IMG/VR virus record: IMGVR_UViG_3300028025_004980
Span: 1 to 28,775 of that record
Length of the DNA: 28,775 bases
Source of the DNA: a virus
Reading direction: 5' to 3' (one strand)
Shown here: piece by piece, positions 14,436 through 21,725 of the stretch
Position numbering within the stretch: position 1 is the stretch's first letter
How the letters are laid out: each line of letters opens with the position of its first letter
The notes under the pieces: generated by a model
What the model saw: the letters and a program-made list of their open reading frames with translations, nothing else
What the model was told of the DNA's origin: nothing
Database searches by the model: none
Program-made: the position numbers and the translations under genes

Positions 14436-15630
14436 CTTTCTTAAATGGTTTTGAATATTTTGGTTTAACTATTTTCCAAATTATGTCGTCAACTTTTTCA
14501 TTGTTCCCGTTCCACATTGCAAACATAATCGCATGTAAAACTTTTTGTTGTTTCATTACAAATTCGGCAAATTCTTTTTTGGATGGTTCAGGATATCTAT
14601 CATTAAATTTTCCATATCTAAAACCATCATGTAATTTACCTGCACGTTCTCTTAGTTGAAAACATGCGTATCTTAAATCTCGAACAGTTTCTTTAACCCA
14701 TTGATTAAATTCGTCAGGAACCTTTTCAAGTAATTCATCAAATGGTTTATTATCTTTCAAATATTCCCATATATCTCTATTGGATATGTTGGTTAATATT
14801 TTATGTAACCTAACGTACTCATCTCCTTTGATTTTCATACGAAAACCATTCTTGAATTTTATTACGTAACCTTCTTTATCTTTACTAATTTCTTCTTTTA
14901 GTAAATCATATCCCTCACCCCAAGTTTTATATGTTGTTACAATTTCAAATCCACAATCTTGTAACCAAAATAATGAACTGTCAGGGACTTCCTCACCACT
15001 ATCAGTATGAATGGCACCAAGTACCACTAATTTTTCTTCACCTTTGTAATCAACAACAATTCTATTTTCGGGATAAATAATTTCAAACAAATATGTATTG
15101 TCTTTTCTTATTGCACTAATATCGTGTCTATCAAGTATTTCTTTTCCTTTAATTGCTTGTGGTGATGTGAACGAACCTCGAGTTGCTAATATCCATTCAC
15201 CTTTTGTTTTTGGTGTTGGGTCATAATATGGATTATCGTAATCAGGTAAATTATTTGGGTCAAAGAAATTTTCCATACCTGTTTCATAATTGTTATTAAA
15301 CCATATGTTATATCTTCTCTCTTCACTTAATTCATATTCATAATAAAAGAGAATACCTAAAGAGCCATCCATTTTTTCATAGACAACATAATCTTCGTTT
15401 GGGATGTCTTCTGGTTTATGTTCTTCGTAGTTGAAGAATTTCTTAAATGGTCTTGCAACTATTTCACCTTTTGAATTAGTCACTAATCCACGACATTGTA
15501 AAGTAATTTCATCCCACAATCTTTCGTATTGAACTTTTGGGGAATAATTCCAAATAGTTAAATCAAGGTTTGGGTGTGTTTGTTTGTGTAACAAACCATT
15601 TTCGTAATATTTTTCTAATGTAGTTAGCAC
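14425..15630 (-). CDS. rnlA: RNA ligase, T4 Rnl1 (RnlA) type
   Basis: This 401-aa ATP-dependent RNA ligase carries the nucleotidyltransferase motifs in order. Motif I is EKMDGS, with catalytic Lys86. A YLFEIIYPENRIVVDY segment (180-195) corresponds to motifs III and IIIa. Motif IV is KEGYVIK (252-258) and motif V is MKIKGDEYVRLH (265-276). An N-terminal CRGLV...ARPFKKFFNYEE segment matches the T4 Rnl1 pattern. The start is GTG 15630; the frame closes at a TAA a dozen codons further up with no ATG. The gene lies inside a tight kinase-ligase-cREC set. The expected role is sealing of RNA cut in host defence, most likely tRNAs. Confidence 0.9.
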   Translation of the reverse strand: MLTTLEKYYENGLLHKQTHPNLDLTIWNYSPKVQYERLWDEITLQCRGLVTNSKGEIVARPFKKFFNYEEHKPEDIPNEDYVVYEKMDGSLGILFYYEYELSEERRYNIWFNNNYETGMENFFDPNNLPDYDNPYYDPTPKTKGEWILATRGSFTSPQAIKGKEILDRHDISAIRKDNTYLFEIIYPENRIVVDYKGEEKLVVLGAIHTDSGEEVPDSSLFWLQDCGFEIVTTYKTWGEGYDLLKEEISKDKEGYVIKFKNGFRMKIKGDEYVRLHKILTNISNRDIWEYLKDNKPFDELLEKVPDEFNQWVKETVRDLRYACFQLRERAGKLHDGFRYGKFNDRYPEPSKKEFAEFVMKQQKVLHAIMFAMWNGNNEKVDDIIWKIVKPKYSKPFKKDEN

Positions 15631-15697
15631 AATCTTTGATTGGTGTTTTTTGTGGTGGATTTACTGACTTAATAAAAGATTCAATAAATTGACTCAT
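15563..15697 (-). CDS. Overlapping small ORF (44 aa) between kinase and ligase
   Basis: The ATG at 15697 abuts the kinase stop (TAA-ATG) and opens a 44-codon frame that runs over the first 68 nt of the ligase in another frame. It may be a real tiny gene, or it may exist to carry ribosomes from the kinase to the weak GTG start of the ligase. The peptide (MSQFIESFIKSVNPP...) has no known motif. Confidence 0.35.
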   Translation of the reverse strand: MSQFIESFIKSVNPPQKTPIKDCANYIRKILRKWFVTQTNTPKP

Positions 15698-16126
15698 TTA
15701 CAATTTGATTTGAAACCTATCCTTCATTTGTTGAAGTTTATCTTTCGGTACTCCGTGAATATTTTCACCTCCGTGTCTGTTTTCAACAATCAGAGTGTGA
15801 ACTCTATAATTGTATCTTTCAGCCATTTTGAAATATTCATCCATTTCCCATTCTTGTGTAAATGTATTTGCAACAACAATTCTTGATTTTTGTTGTCTCA
15901 TTCTTTCCGAACATCTAAATTGGCAATAATTATGAGCCTCTTTTAATTTTGATGGGTCGAAGTTATATTCACCATCTTTAGTTTCAAAAAAATCATCGGC
16001 GGAAAGAATCTCAGGCTCAACGTTTGATGGTAGTTGTAATATAACATTCGCTAAAGTTGTTTTACCCGAACCAGGTAACCCTCTAAGAAGTATTAAATCA
16101 CCCTGTTTTTCAATGTTTGTATCCAT
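15698..16126 (-). CDS. P-loop polynucleotide kinase-like protein
   Basis: This 142-aa AAA_33/N4BP2-type kinase has the P-loop GLPGSGKT (16-23), the phosphoacceptor-site pattern SADDFF (42-47), EYNFD with LKEAH (54-65), VVANTFT (84-90) and the C-terminal lid NIHGVPKDKLQQM (122-134). The size matches only the kinase half of T4 Pnk (301 aa); the 3'-phosphatase half is absent. The likely reaction is 5'-OH phosphorylation of RNA ends before ligation. It is the first gene of the RNA repair set, read toward ligase and cREC. Other P-loop kinases of this family act on different small substrates, so the RNA substrate is inferred from context. Confidence 0.85.
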   Translation of the reverse strand: MDTNIEKQGDLILLRGLPGSGKTTLANVILQLPSNVEPEILSADDFFETKDGEYNFDPSKLKEAHNYCQFRCSERMRQQKSRIVVANTFTQEWEMDEYFKMAERYNYRVHTLIVENRHGGENIHGVPKDKLQQMKDRFQIKL

Positions 16127-16146
16127 ATTGAAGGATTTAAAATTAA

Positions 16147-16174
16147 AAATAAGGGTCGGATTGAGTACCGACCC
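16147..16174 (-). terminator. Intrinsic terminator after the lipoprotein gene
   Basis: GGGTCGG (16153-16159) pairs with CCGACCC (16168-16174). On the minus strand the hairpin is followed by TTATTTTT. It separates the lipoprotein gene from the kinase gene, so the repair genes must start from their own promoter within 16127-16152. Confidence 0.85.
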
Positions 16175-16181
16175 CTAATTC

Positions 16182-16361
16182 TTATTTTACAGCTTCGCTG
16201 TCTGTCAGAATTTCTGCAGTTGTTGAATCCGTAGCGGTAACTGATGTAGAATCTACTTGAGTTGCCGTTGAGTCAGTTGTTTCTTTTGAGGTCGACCCTG
16301 AACCACATGCTGATAGTGTTAATACAACACCAAGAGCTAAAATAAATGTTACTTTTTTCAT
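16182..16361 (-). CDS. Small Ser/Thr-rich lipoprotein (59 aa)
   Basis: The start at ATG 16361 gives MKKVTFILALGVVLTLSAC, a clear lipoprotein signal with lipobox LSAC. The mature 41 residues are almost only S, T, D, E, V and A. The frame extends 12 codons upstream, but those residues would spoil the signal. It has its own terminator. Small phage lipoproteins can block superinfection or act in lysis (outer spanins), but nothing here decides between these. Confidence 0.75.
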   Translation of the reverse strand: MKKVTFILALGVVLTLSACGSGSTSKETTDSTATQVDSTSVTATDSTTAEILTDSEAVK

Positions 16362-16365
16362 ATAA

Positions 16366-16373
16366 TGTAAATA
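16366..16373 (-). promoter_or_regulatory. TATTTACA element before the lipoprotein gene
   Basis: This is a one-base variant of TATTTATA, 4 nt before ATG 16361 on the minus strand, the same spacing as at the PspC gene. Confidence 0.35.
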
Positions 16374-16405
16374 TACAAAAAATATTTGATAATACAAAAT
16401 TTAAT

Positions 16406-16432
16406 AAAAAACCCCAACGAGTTGTTGGGGTT
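16406..16432 (-). terminator. Intrinsic terminator
   Basis: AACCCCAAC pairs with GTTGGGGTT around a 5-nt loop, followed on the minus strand by TTTTTATT. It ends transcription from the Clp gene and/or from the TATTTATA element at 16509-16516. Confidence 0.9.
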
Positions 16433-16508
16433 TAAGGTCTTTCGGTGGGTTCAACCCCACTTACTTATAAAAAACGAAAAGGTAATCGACAAAGAGAACC
16501 TCCATTAA
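16433..16508 (-). ncRNA. Possible small RNA between Clp and lipoprotein genes
   Basis: Between a TATTTATA element (16509-16516) and a strong terminator lies about 75 nt with a second hairpin (GTGGG-GTTGAA-CCCAC on the minus strand). The only ORF is 14 codons starting at 16505. A short structured transcript is possible. Alternatively the element is fortuitous and this is simply the Clp 3' UTR. Confidence 0.3.
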
Positions 16509-16516
16509 TATAAATA
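16509..16516 (-). promoter_or_regulatory. TATTTATA late-promoter-like element
   Basis: The exact octamer on the minus strand lies just past the 3' end of the Clp gene and in front of a 14-codon ORF and a terminator. The surrounding DNA is a run of TA repeats, so chance is possible. Confidence 0.3.
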
Positions 16517-16544
16517 TATATAATTTTGGAGAAATGTAAAGTAT

Positions 16545-18563
16545 TTATAACATTTTTTTCACGATTGTTAATTTTTCGTTTTTATATTTTAAAATAATAG
16601 GTACATCTGCAACAATATTACCCTTTAGAATTTCCTCACTTAAGAAATCTTCACATAAATTTTGAATAATACGTTTCAAGGGTCTTGCACCATATTCCTC
16701 TTGGGTGTTTAACTCAAAAATTTTATCAATAACGGTCTTATCAAACGTAACGATGTAATTTTTATCCACTAAACGAGAATTTAATTTACCAATTTCAATA
16801 TCAATAATTTTCTTTAGTGTTTCTTCATTTAATGAATTAAACAACACAATATCATCGATACGATTCAAAAATTCGGGATTGAAGTGTTGCTTTAATGATT
16901 TCTGAATCATGGTTTTCTTCACTTCATATTTTTGCGTTTCACTTGATGAAGTGCTGAAACCAACACCTCCACCAAATTCGGACACTTTTTTAGCCCCTAC
17001 GTTTGAGGTCATGATAATAAGACAATTAGTGAAATTAACTTTTCGTCCGAAAGAGTCCGTTAAATGACCCTCATCTAAAATTTGTAATAATAGATTAAAG
17101 ACATCTTTATGTGCCTTTTCAATCTCATCGAATAAGATTACTGAGAATGGATTATTCTTAACCTTTTCGGTTAGTTGACCACCTTCATCATATCCAACAT
17201 AACCTGGAGGAGAACCAATTAATTTAGATACGTTGTGTCTATCCATAAACTCACTCATATCGACACGAATGATTTTATCAGGATCACCAAACAATAAATT
17301 AGCAAGAGATTTAGCTAAATGGGTTTTACCTACACCCGTTGAACCTAAGAAAATAAATGAACCAATTGGTTTATTGGCATCTTTAATTCCCACACGATTA
17401 CGTCTAATTGCTTTTGAGATGGTTAATATTGCTTCATCTTGACCAATGACCTTTTCAGATAATAAGGTTTCCATCTTTAATAACTTTTTAGTTTCGTCAG
17501 AATCTAATTTAGTAATCGGCACTCCCGTCATTTCAGACACAATAGTGTAAACATCGTCAATTGAAACAGGAATTTTATTATCCTTTTGTTTTTCCATCCA
17601 CTTAGACTTCTCCGCCTCAAGTTTATCTAAAATTTTTCTTTCTTCATCTCTAAGTTTTGCCGCTTGTTCGTAATTCTGATTTTTTACAACAAGAATCTTT
17701 TTTTCCTTAATTTCATCCGCCTGACCTTTTAATTTTTCAATTGTATCAGGTGCACGTAATGAAATTCTTTTTTCAGACCCTAACTCATCAATAACATCAA
17801 TTGCCTTATCGGGAAATTGTCTATCGGTAATGTAACGACCCGCCAATTTAACAATTGTATCAATCACACCATCTTCATATTGAACTTTATGGAAATTCTC
17901 ATATGAATCTTTTAGATTTTTCAAAATCTCAACAGTTTCAGATTGAGTTGGTTCCTTTAAAATTACTTTTTGAAATCTTCTTACTAAAGCAGAATCCTTT
18001 TCAATGTGTTTTTTGAATTCATCGAACGTAGTTGCACCAATACATTGGATTTCTCCCCTAGCTAATGCGGGTTTCATAATATTTGCAGCATCCATGGCTC
18101 CACTTGCATTTCCTGCACCAACCATCGTATGTAACTCATCAATGAATACAATAACATTAGGTGCCTCTTGTAGTTCATTTAAGATTGCTTTAATCCTCTC
18201 TTCAAATTGTCCTCGATATTTTGTTCCCGCAACTAAAGATGTCAAATCTAATGAGACAATTCTTTTGTCTAATAAATTTGTGGGACAATCACCTTTAACA
18301 ATCATTAATGCAAGTTTTTCAACTAATGCCGATTTACCAACACCAGCCTCTCCAACAACAACCGCATTGTTTTTCTTTTTACGAGAAAGAATTTGAGCAA
18401 TTCTTCTCACTTCTTTATCTCTCCCAACTACTGGGTCAATCTTACCTTCTTCCGCAAGTTTAATTAAATCGCGAGAAAAATTATCTAAGATTGGAGTGGT
18501 TGAACCTTTACGTCCTCTTTTAGGGTTTGTCGTTGGTCCGTCTTCAAAAAAATCTACTGCCAT
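16545..18563 (-). CDS. ClpC/ClpA-like AAA+ unfoldase lacking the N-domain
   Basis: This 672-aa protein (counted from ATG 18563) has two AAA+ modules. D1 carries Walker A GEAGVGKS (71-78) and Walker B VIVFIDEL (137-144). D2 carries Walker A GSTGVGKT (407-414) and Walker B VILFDEIE (475-482). Between them lies a short UVR/M-like helical insert (about 295-322). The Clp N-domain repeats are absent; the chain starts with an acidic and basic tail and then the D1 linker. A VGF tripeptide (534-536) sits where ClpC carries its ClpP-docking loop, so pairing with host ClpP is plausible. The frame opens further up to ATG 18617, but ATG 18563 has an A-rich leader and gives a natural start. The gene diverges from Hsp20. 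Confidence 0.9.
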   Translation of the reverse strand: MAVDFFEDGPTTNPKRGRKGSTTPILDNFSRDLIKLAEEGKIDPVVGRDKEVRRIAQILSRKKKNNAVVVGEAGVGKSALVEKLALMIVKGDCPTNLLDKRIVSLDLTSLVAGTKYRGQFEERIKAILNELQEAPNVIVFIDELHTMVGAGNASGAMDAANIMKPALARGEIQCIGATTFDEFKKHIEKDSALVRRFQKVILKEPTQSETVEILKNLKDSYENFHKVQYEDGVIDTIVKLAGRYITDRQFPDKAIDVIDELGSEKRISLRAPDTIEKLKGQADEIKEKKILVVKNQNYEQAAKLRDEERKILDKLEAEKSKWMEKQKDNKIPVSIDDVYTIVSEMTGVPITKLDSDETKKLLKMETLLSEKVIGQDEAILTISKAIRRNRVGIKDANKPIGSFIFLGSTGVGKTHLAKSLANLLFGDPDKIIRVDMSEFMDRHNVSKLIGSPPGYVGYDEGGQLTEKVKNNPFSVILFDEIEKAHKDVFNLLLQILDEGHLTDSFGRKVNFTNCLIIMTSNVGAKKVSEFGGGVGFSTSSSETQKYEVKKTMIQKSLKQHFNPEFLNRIDDIVLFNSLNEETLKKIIDIEIGKLNSRLVDKNYIVTFDKTVIDKIFELNTQEEYGARPLKRIIQNLCEDFLSEEILKGNIVADVPIILKYKNEKLTIVKKML

Positions 18564-18621
18564 ACTATTTTTACGTTTAGTTTCTACAAACATAACACAT
18601 TTCATTCTAAAAAACAAATAA

Positions 18622-18665
18622 ATGTCAAAATGTCTAAAAAAATGTCTAACGAATGTCTAAATGTC
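18622..18665. promoter_or_regulatory. Five ATGTC boxes in the Clp/Hsp20 divergent region
   Basis: ATGTC occurs at 18622, 18630, 18642, 18653 and 18661, and three copies extend to ATGTCTAA. The spacings are 8, 12, 11 and 8 nt, close to a helical turn. The copies lie between the two divergent chaperone genes, just upstream of a TAnnTTTG-like element for Hsp20. They look like an operator or an activator-dependent phage middle promoter. Confidence 0.55.
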
Positions 18666-18672
18666 AGTTTTA

Positions 18673-18680
18673 TATGTTTG
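18673..18680 (+). promoter_or_regulatory. TATGTTTG, -7-like element for Hsp20
   Basis: The sequence fits the Bacteroidota -7 consensus TAnnTTTG. No -33 TTTG is seen at the usual distance; the ATGTC boxes occupy that place instead. It lies 55 nt before ATG 18736. Confidence 0.4.
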
Positions 18681-18735
18681 GTTTACAATTTGTAAAATGA
18701 AAAGTTAATAATATGTAAAACAAAAACACAAAACT

Positions 18736-19104
18736 ATGATTACATTATTCAAAGACCCGTTTTTTAACACTTTAGACAAAGTGTTTGATGAAGCCTACTT
18801 GAAGGTGGATAACAGAATTAATTCTAACATTACCACAACAGAAGATGGTTATAAGGTCCTATTATCGGTACCGGGACTTTCTAAAGATGATGTTAAAATA
18901 TCATTAAAGGAAAGTAAATTAACCATATCGTATGAAAAGGAGAGTGATGAATTCACATTTACTAATTCATTTAAGAAATCATATAATGTACCTGACGATG
19001 TTGATGAGAAAAATATCACGGGTAGTGTGGAAAATGGAGTGATTGAAATTATTCTACCTAAAAGTAAAAAGAAGTCGGTTGAGAGGTTAATTTCACTTAA
19101 CTAA
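18736..19104 (+). CDS. Hsp20 small heat-shock protein
   Basis: This 122-aa protein has a short N-terminus and an alpha-crystallin domain (about 28-110) with DGYKVLLSVPGLSKDDVKIS and the closing strand motif NGVIEIILPK (100-109). A short C-terminal tail lacks a clear I-x-I anchor, unlike many oligomeric family members. Hsp20 genes are regular in T4-like cyanophages and relatives, where they are thought to assist capsid scaffolding or protein folding. It is divergent from the Clp-like gene and closed by a terminator. Confidence 0.9.
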   Translation: MITLFKDPFFNTLDKVFDEAYLKVDNRINSNITTTEDGYKVLLSVPGLSKDDVKISLKESKLTISYEKESDEFTFTNSFKKSYNVPDDVDEKNITGSVENGVIEIILPKSKKKSVERLISLN

Positions 19105-19110
19105 TATTAA

Positions 19111-19136
19111 ACCCCTGATTTATCGGGGGTTTTTTA
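19111..19136 (+). terminator. Intrinsic terminator after Hsp20
   Basis: The stem ACCCCTGA/TCGGGGGT around TTTA is followed by TTTTT. Confidence 0.9.
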
Positions 19137-19147
19137 ATACAATTCAA

Positions 19148-19155
19148 TATTTATA
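19148..19155 (+). promoter_or_regulatory. TATTTATA late-promoter-like element
   Basis: The exact octamer comes 12 nt after the preceding terminator and 19 nt before ATG 19175. Confidence 0.5.
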
Positions 19156-19174
19156 TTCATAAACTTATTAAAAT

Positions 19175-19483
19175 ATGAACAAAAGACTCGCAAAATTACA
19201 AAACATAATGGAAGCTAACCAAAGGTTAAATGAACAAAACACACATCAACCGGATAATTTTTCTGCGGGTCAAACAGTAAAAGCAAAAAGAGACATTGAT
19301 GGTCAAGTTTATATAATAAAAATAGTGAAAACTGACCCAAGATATATGTATGGTACGGTAACTGGACCTGGAACATATAAAAATGAACCACTAAAAAATG
19401 GTACTAATTTTGAATTATATTCAACCCAGCCAGGTCAAATACAAGGTAATTCAGATTTAGGTAAGTTTACCGTAATAAGATAA
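19175..19483 (+). CDS. Hypothetical protein (102 aa)
   Basis: The N-terminal 20 residues form a probable helix (KRLAKLQNIMEANQRLNEQN). The rest is beta-rich, with TVKAKRDIDGQVYIIKIV and repeated G/T/Y turns. It forms a single-gene unit between TATTTATA and a terminator, like its neighbour. Its placement at the head of the morphogenesis region suggests a small virion or assembly protein. The family is unknown. Confidence 0.75.
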   Translation: MNKRLAKLQNIMEANQRLNEQNTHQPDNFSAGQTVKAKRDIDGQVYIIKIVKTDPRYMYGTVTGPGTYKNEPLKNGTNFELYSTQPGQIQGNSDLGKFTVIR

Positions 19484-19489
19484 TATTAA

Positions 19490-19513
19490 AACCCCCCATT
19501 GTGGGGGTTTTTT
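19490..19513 (+). terminator. Intrinsic terminator
   Basis: AACCCCCC-ATTGT-GGGGGTT is followed by TTTTT, directly after the 102-aa gene. Confidence 0.9.
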
Positions 19514-19519
19514 ATTTGA

Positions 19520-19527
19520 TATTTATT
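19520..19527 (+). promoter_or_regulatory. TATTTATT late-promoter-like element
   Basis: This one-base variant of the octamer follows a terminator and lies 29 nt before ATG 19557. Confidence 0.4.
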
Positions 19528-19556
19528 GTGTATATTATAGTACTAAAATATCAAAT

Positions 19557-19802
19557 ATGGGAATTATATCAGAAACAATTAATGGAAAAGTAATTGATGT
19601 TGTAATCAATTCATCTAACTTAAAAACCGCATCTTTCAATACTGAAACGGAGGATTTAACCGTAACTTTCAATAATGGTGCTATTTATGAGTATAATAAA
19701 GTTCCTTGGAATAAGTTCACTAAGTTTAGACTTGCTGAATCACAAGGAAAATACTTCAACGAGAATATCGCCAGAAGTCATAAGTACACAAAAAAAGGAT
19801 GA
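19557..19802 (+). CDS. KTSC-domain protein (81 aa)
   Basis: The pattern SSNLKTASFNTETEDLTVTF, then NGAIYEYNKVP, then ESQGKYFNENIARSHKY matches the KTSC domain, a small beta-strand and helix module named for a shared motif. KTSC is found alone or fused to lysyl-tRNA synthetases and is common in phages, with no firm biochemical role. The stop overlaps the next start (ATGA), tying it to the nucleotidyltransferase gene. Confidence 0.85.
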   Translation: MGIISETINGKVIDVVINSSNLKTASFNTETEDLTVTFNNGAIYEYNKVPWNKFTKFRLAESQGKYFNENIARSHKYTKKG

Positions 19803-20581
19803 GTTTATTTGAAGAATTAATCGAAGATAGGGGCGAAGACGAAAAAATCGTAGGTTCTTTCAAACCTAAGGATTCACTATCGGATCAAATATTCGAAGTA
19901 TCTGATGATGATTTTTTAATGCGTGAGGATATCAGAAAGGGTATACTTGAAATTACAAATCAATATCTTGACTTTATTGATGTCGATTTTTTTGTTCACG
20001 ATATATTATTTACAGGTTCTTTAGCAAATTACAATTGGTCGGAGTATTCTGATGTGGATATTCACATTTTAATAGACATGAGTGAATTTGATGAGGGTGG
20101 CAATAAGGATTCAAATGTAGTACATAAAATAGTAACAGATTTCTTCGATGCAAAAGAAAAAGTTTGGAAAACAAAACATGACATTAAAATAAAAGGTTTT
20201 GAAGTTGAGTTGTACGTACAAGATATTAATCAAGAACACATATCATCAGGGGTTTATTCTGTGTTAAATAATGAATGGGTTGTTACTCCCGAAAAAACTA
20301 ATCCTAAAATTGATGATGACAAAATATTACAAAAGGGCGAGGAATATGCAAAAAAAATAGATGATTTGGTATCCGATTTTAAATCAAATAAGGATATAAC
20401 AAATGAAACTAAGGACTTATATAAAAAAATTAAAACATTCAGACAAAGTGGTCTTGAATCAGGGGGAGAGTACTCATATGAGAATCTAACCTTCAAATTA
20501 CTTCGTAGAAATGGATATATAGAAAAATTATTAAAACTAAAAACGGACATTTTAAATAAAAAATTGTCCATAACACAATAA
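19799..20581 (+). CDS. Predicted nucleotidyltransferase (Pol-beta fold)
   Basis: This 260-aa protein contains FTGSLANYNWSEYSDVDIHI: the GS (73-74) and D-x-D (85, 87) signature of minimal nucleotidyltransferases. A third acidic strand, GFEVELYVQD, follows at about 133-142. Long charged helices make up the N-terminus and the C-terminal 80 residues. Family members transfer NMP to RNA, proteins or small molecules, including toxin/antitoxin MNT-type enzymes. The gene is coupled to KTSC and sits upstream of capsid and packaging genes, so it is probably a late protein. The substrate is unknown. Confidence 0.8.
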   Translation: MSLFEELIEDRGEDEKIVGSFKPKDSLSDQIFEVSDDDFLMREDIRKGILEITNQYLDFIDVDFFVHDILFTGSLANYNWSEYSDVDIHILIDMSEFDEGGNKDSNVVHKIVTDFFDAKEKVWKTKHDIKIKGFEVELYVQDINQEHISSGVYSVLNNEWVVTPEKTNPKIDDDKILQKGEEYAKKIDDLVSDFKSNKDITNETKDLYKKIKTFRQSGLESGGEYSYENLTFKLLRRNGYIEKLLKLKTDILNKKLSITQ

Positions 20582-20610
20582 AGAACCTTATTTTTTTCCC
20601 TATATCTATG

Positions 20611-20618
20611 TATTTATA
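20611..20618 (+). promoter_or_regulatory. TATTTATA late-promoter-like element
   Basis: The exact octamer, preceded by G, lies 33 nt before ATG 20652. It comes after a gap with no obvious terminator. Confidence 0.45.
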
Positions 20619-20651
20619 GGATAAGAATAAGTTTATCTTAATATTAAAACA

Positions 20652-21725
20652 ATGGCAGACATCAAACCTCTAGGAAGTGAGAAGCTTAATGGCGACGAGA
20701 AATTAAAAAGAATTCTCGAGTTAACTTACTTTAATCAAAATAATAAAAAATCTAATTCAAGTTCAAAACCTGAATTAGTAAAAGAATCCACTACTGGTGG
20801 AGTTTTTGGTATCGTTAAAGAAAAAGACGGATACTATGTAAAAAGAGGATTAAATGAATCATCACTTGATTATATTGGTGGTATGTTCATGAAAAACAAA
20901 AACAAATTCTCATCTTACTCTGAAGCATTTAAAAGATTAGAACTATTAAAAGGTCAAGAAGAGTTACAAGAGGCAACAAAATACGTTTTGAAACCGAGTT
21001 CACCTAAAAGTGAATCACCAATGAGTGATCCCGCAGCAAACGCTCCAATACCAACACCCGCTGAAGAACCGGCGCCTGAAGCACCCATAGAGGCCCCATC
21101 TGAAGAACCGGCACCTGAAGTACCATCTGACACACCTGAACCTGAAGCACCTGTAGATGGTGGGGACGATGCATCAGGAAAAAGATCAAGTTACATGGCG
21201 GAAGTTCAAAAATTTGCAGGTAAATTAGGTCAAGAATTGAGAGATCAACACGAATCAATGGAAAGTGATGATATAAAATATGTTCTTAATATGATTATTT
21301 CTGCAGTTGATTTGGATAAGTTAGAAGATGAGGATATTGAAGACATTGCTAAGAAATTTGAGCGTGACGAAAACCAAGATGGTGAAGAAGTTCCATCTGA
21401 AGAACCAGCACCTGAAGATGAAGTACCGGCAGAAGAACCTGTTGATTCTGAATTAGGTGAAGAATCTGATGTAACAATGGATGCTCTTGAAAATTTCATA
21501 AACGCATCTGCGGATTATAATGAGGAAATTAATTTAGCAGATTATGCGGATTTAGAGATGGATGAAGATGTTCAGTCGGACTTTTTTGAAAGTGATATCA
21601 TTTGGTCGGAAGATACTGATTCATTAGAAGAACCTATGGACGAAGAGGTAGAATTGGACTTAGATGAAATGAAAAATGAGATTAATAGCAGTATTAACAC
21701 TACATTAGGAAAATATTTCAAATAA
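20652..21725 (+). CDS. Acidic Pro/Glu-rich protein, virion core candidate
   Basis: This 357-aa protein opens with a conserved-looking segment (KPLGSEKLNGDEKLKRILEL). A domain of about 60 residues follows (GVFGIVKEKDGYYVKRGLNE...). Then comes a disordered EEPAPE/APxEAP repeat (about 130-170), a helical stretch (SSYMAEVQKFAGKLGQELRD), a second EEPAPE block and a very acidic C-terminus. The composition resembles phage prohead core or internal proteins, and it heads a coupled set (20652-22740) upstream of terminase. The assignment is by composition and position only. Confidence 0.6.
   Translation: MADIKPLGSEKLNGDEKLKRILELTYFNQNNKKSNSSSKPELVKESTTGGVFGIVKEKDGYYVKRGLNESSLDYIGGMFMKNKNKFSSYSEAFKRLELLKGQEELQEATKYVLKPSSPKSESPMSDPAANAPIPTPAEEPAPEAPIEAPSEEPAPEVPSDTPEPEAPVDGGDDASGKRSSYMAEVQKFAGKLGQELRDQHESMESDDIKYVLNMIISAVDLDKLEDEDIEDIAKKFERDENQDGEEVPSEEPAPEDEVPAEEPVDSELGEESDVTMDALENFINASADYNEEINLADYADLEMDEDVQSDFFESDIIWSEDTDSLEEPMDEEVELDLDEMKNEINSSINTTLGKYFK

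Noticed and set aside
16542-16549. Plus-strand TATTTATA near the Clp stop
   Set aside because: There is no plus-strand gene downstream, and it overlaps the Clp stop codon, so it is likely chance.
20254-20571. 105-codon minus-strand frame
   Set aside because: It is antisense to the nucleotidyltransferase gene, whose motifs and coupling to KTSC are clear.
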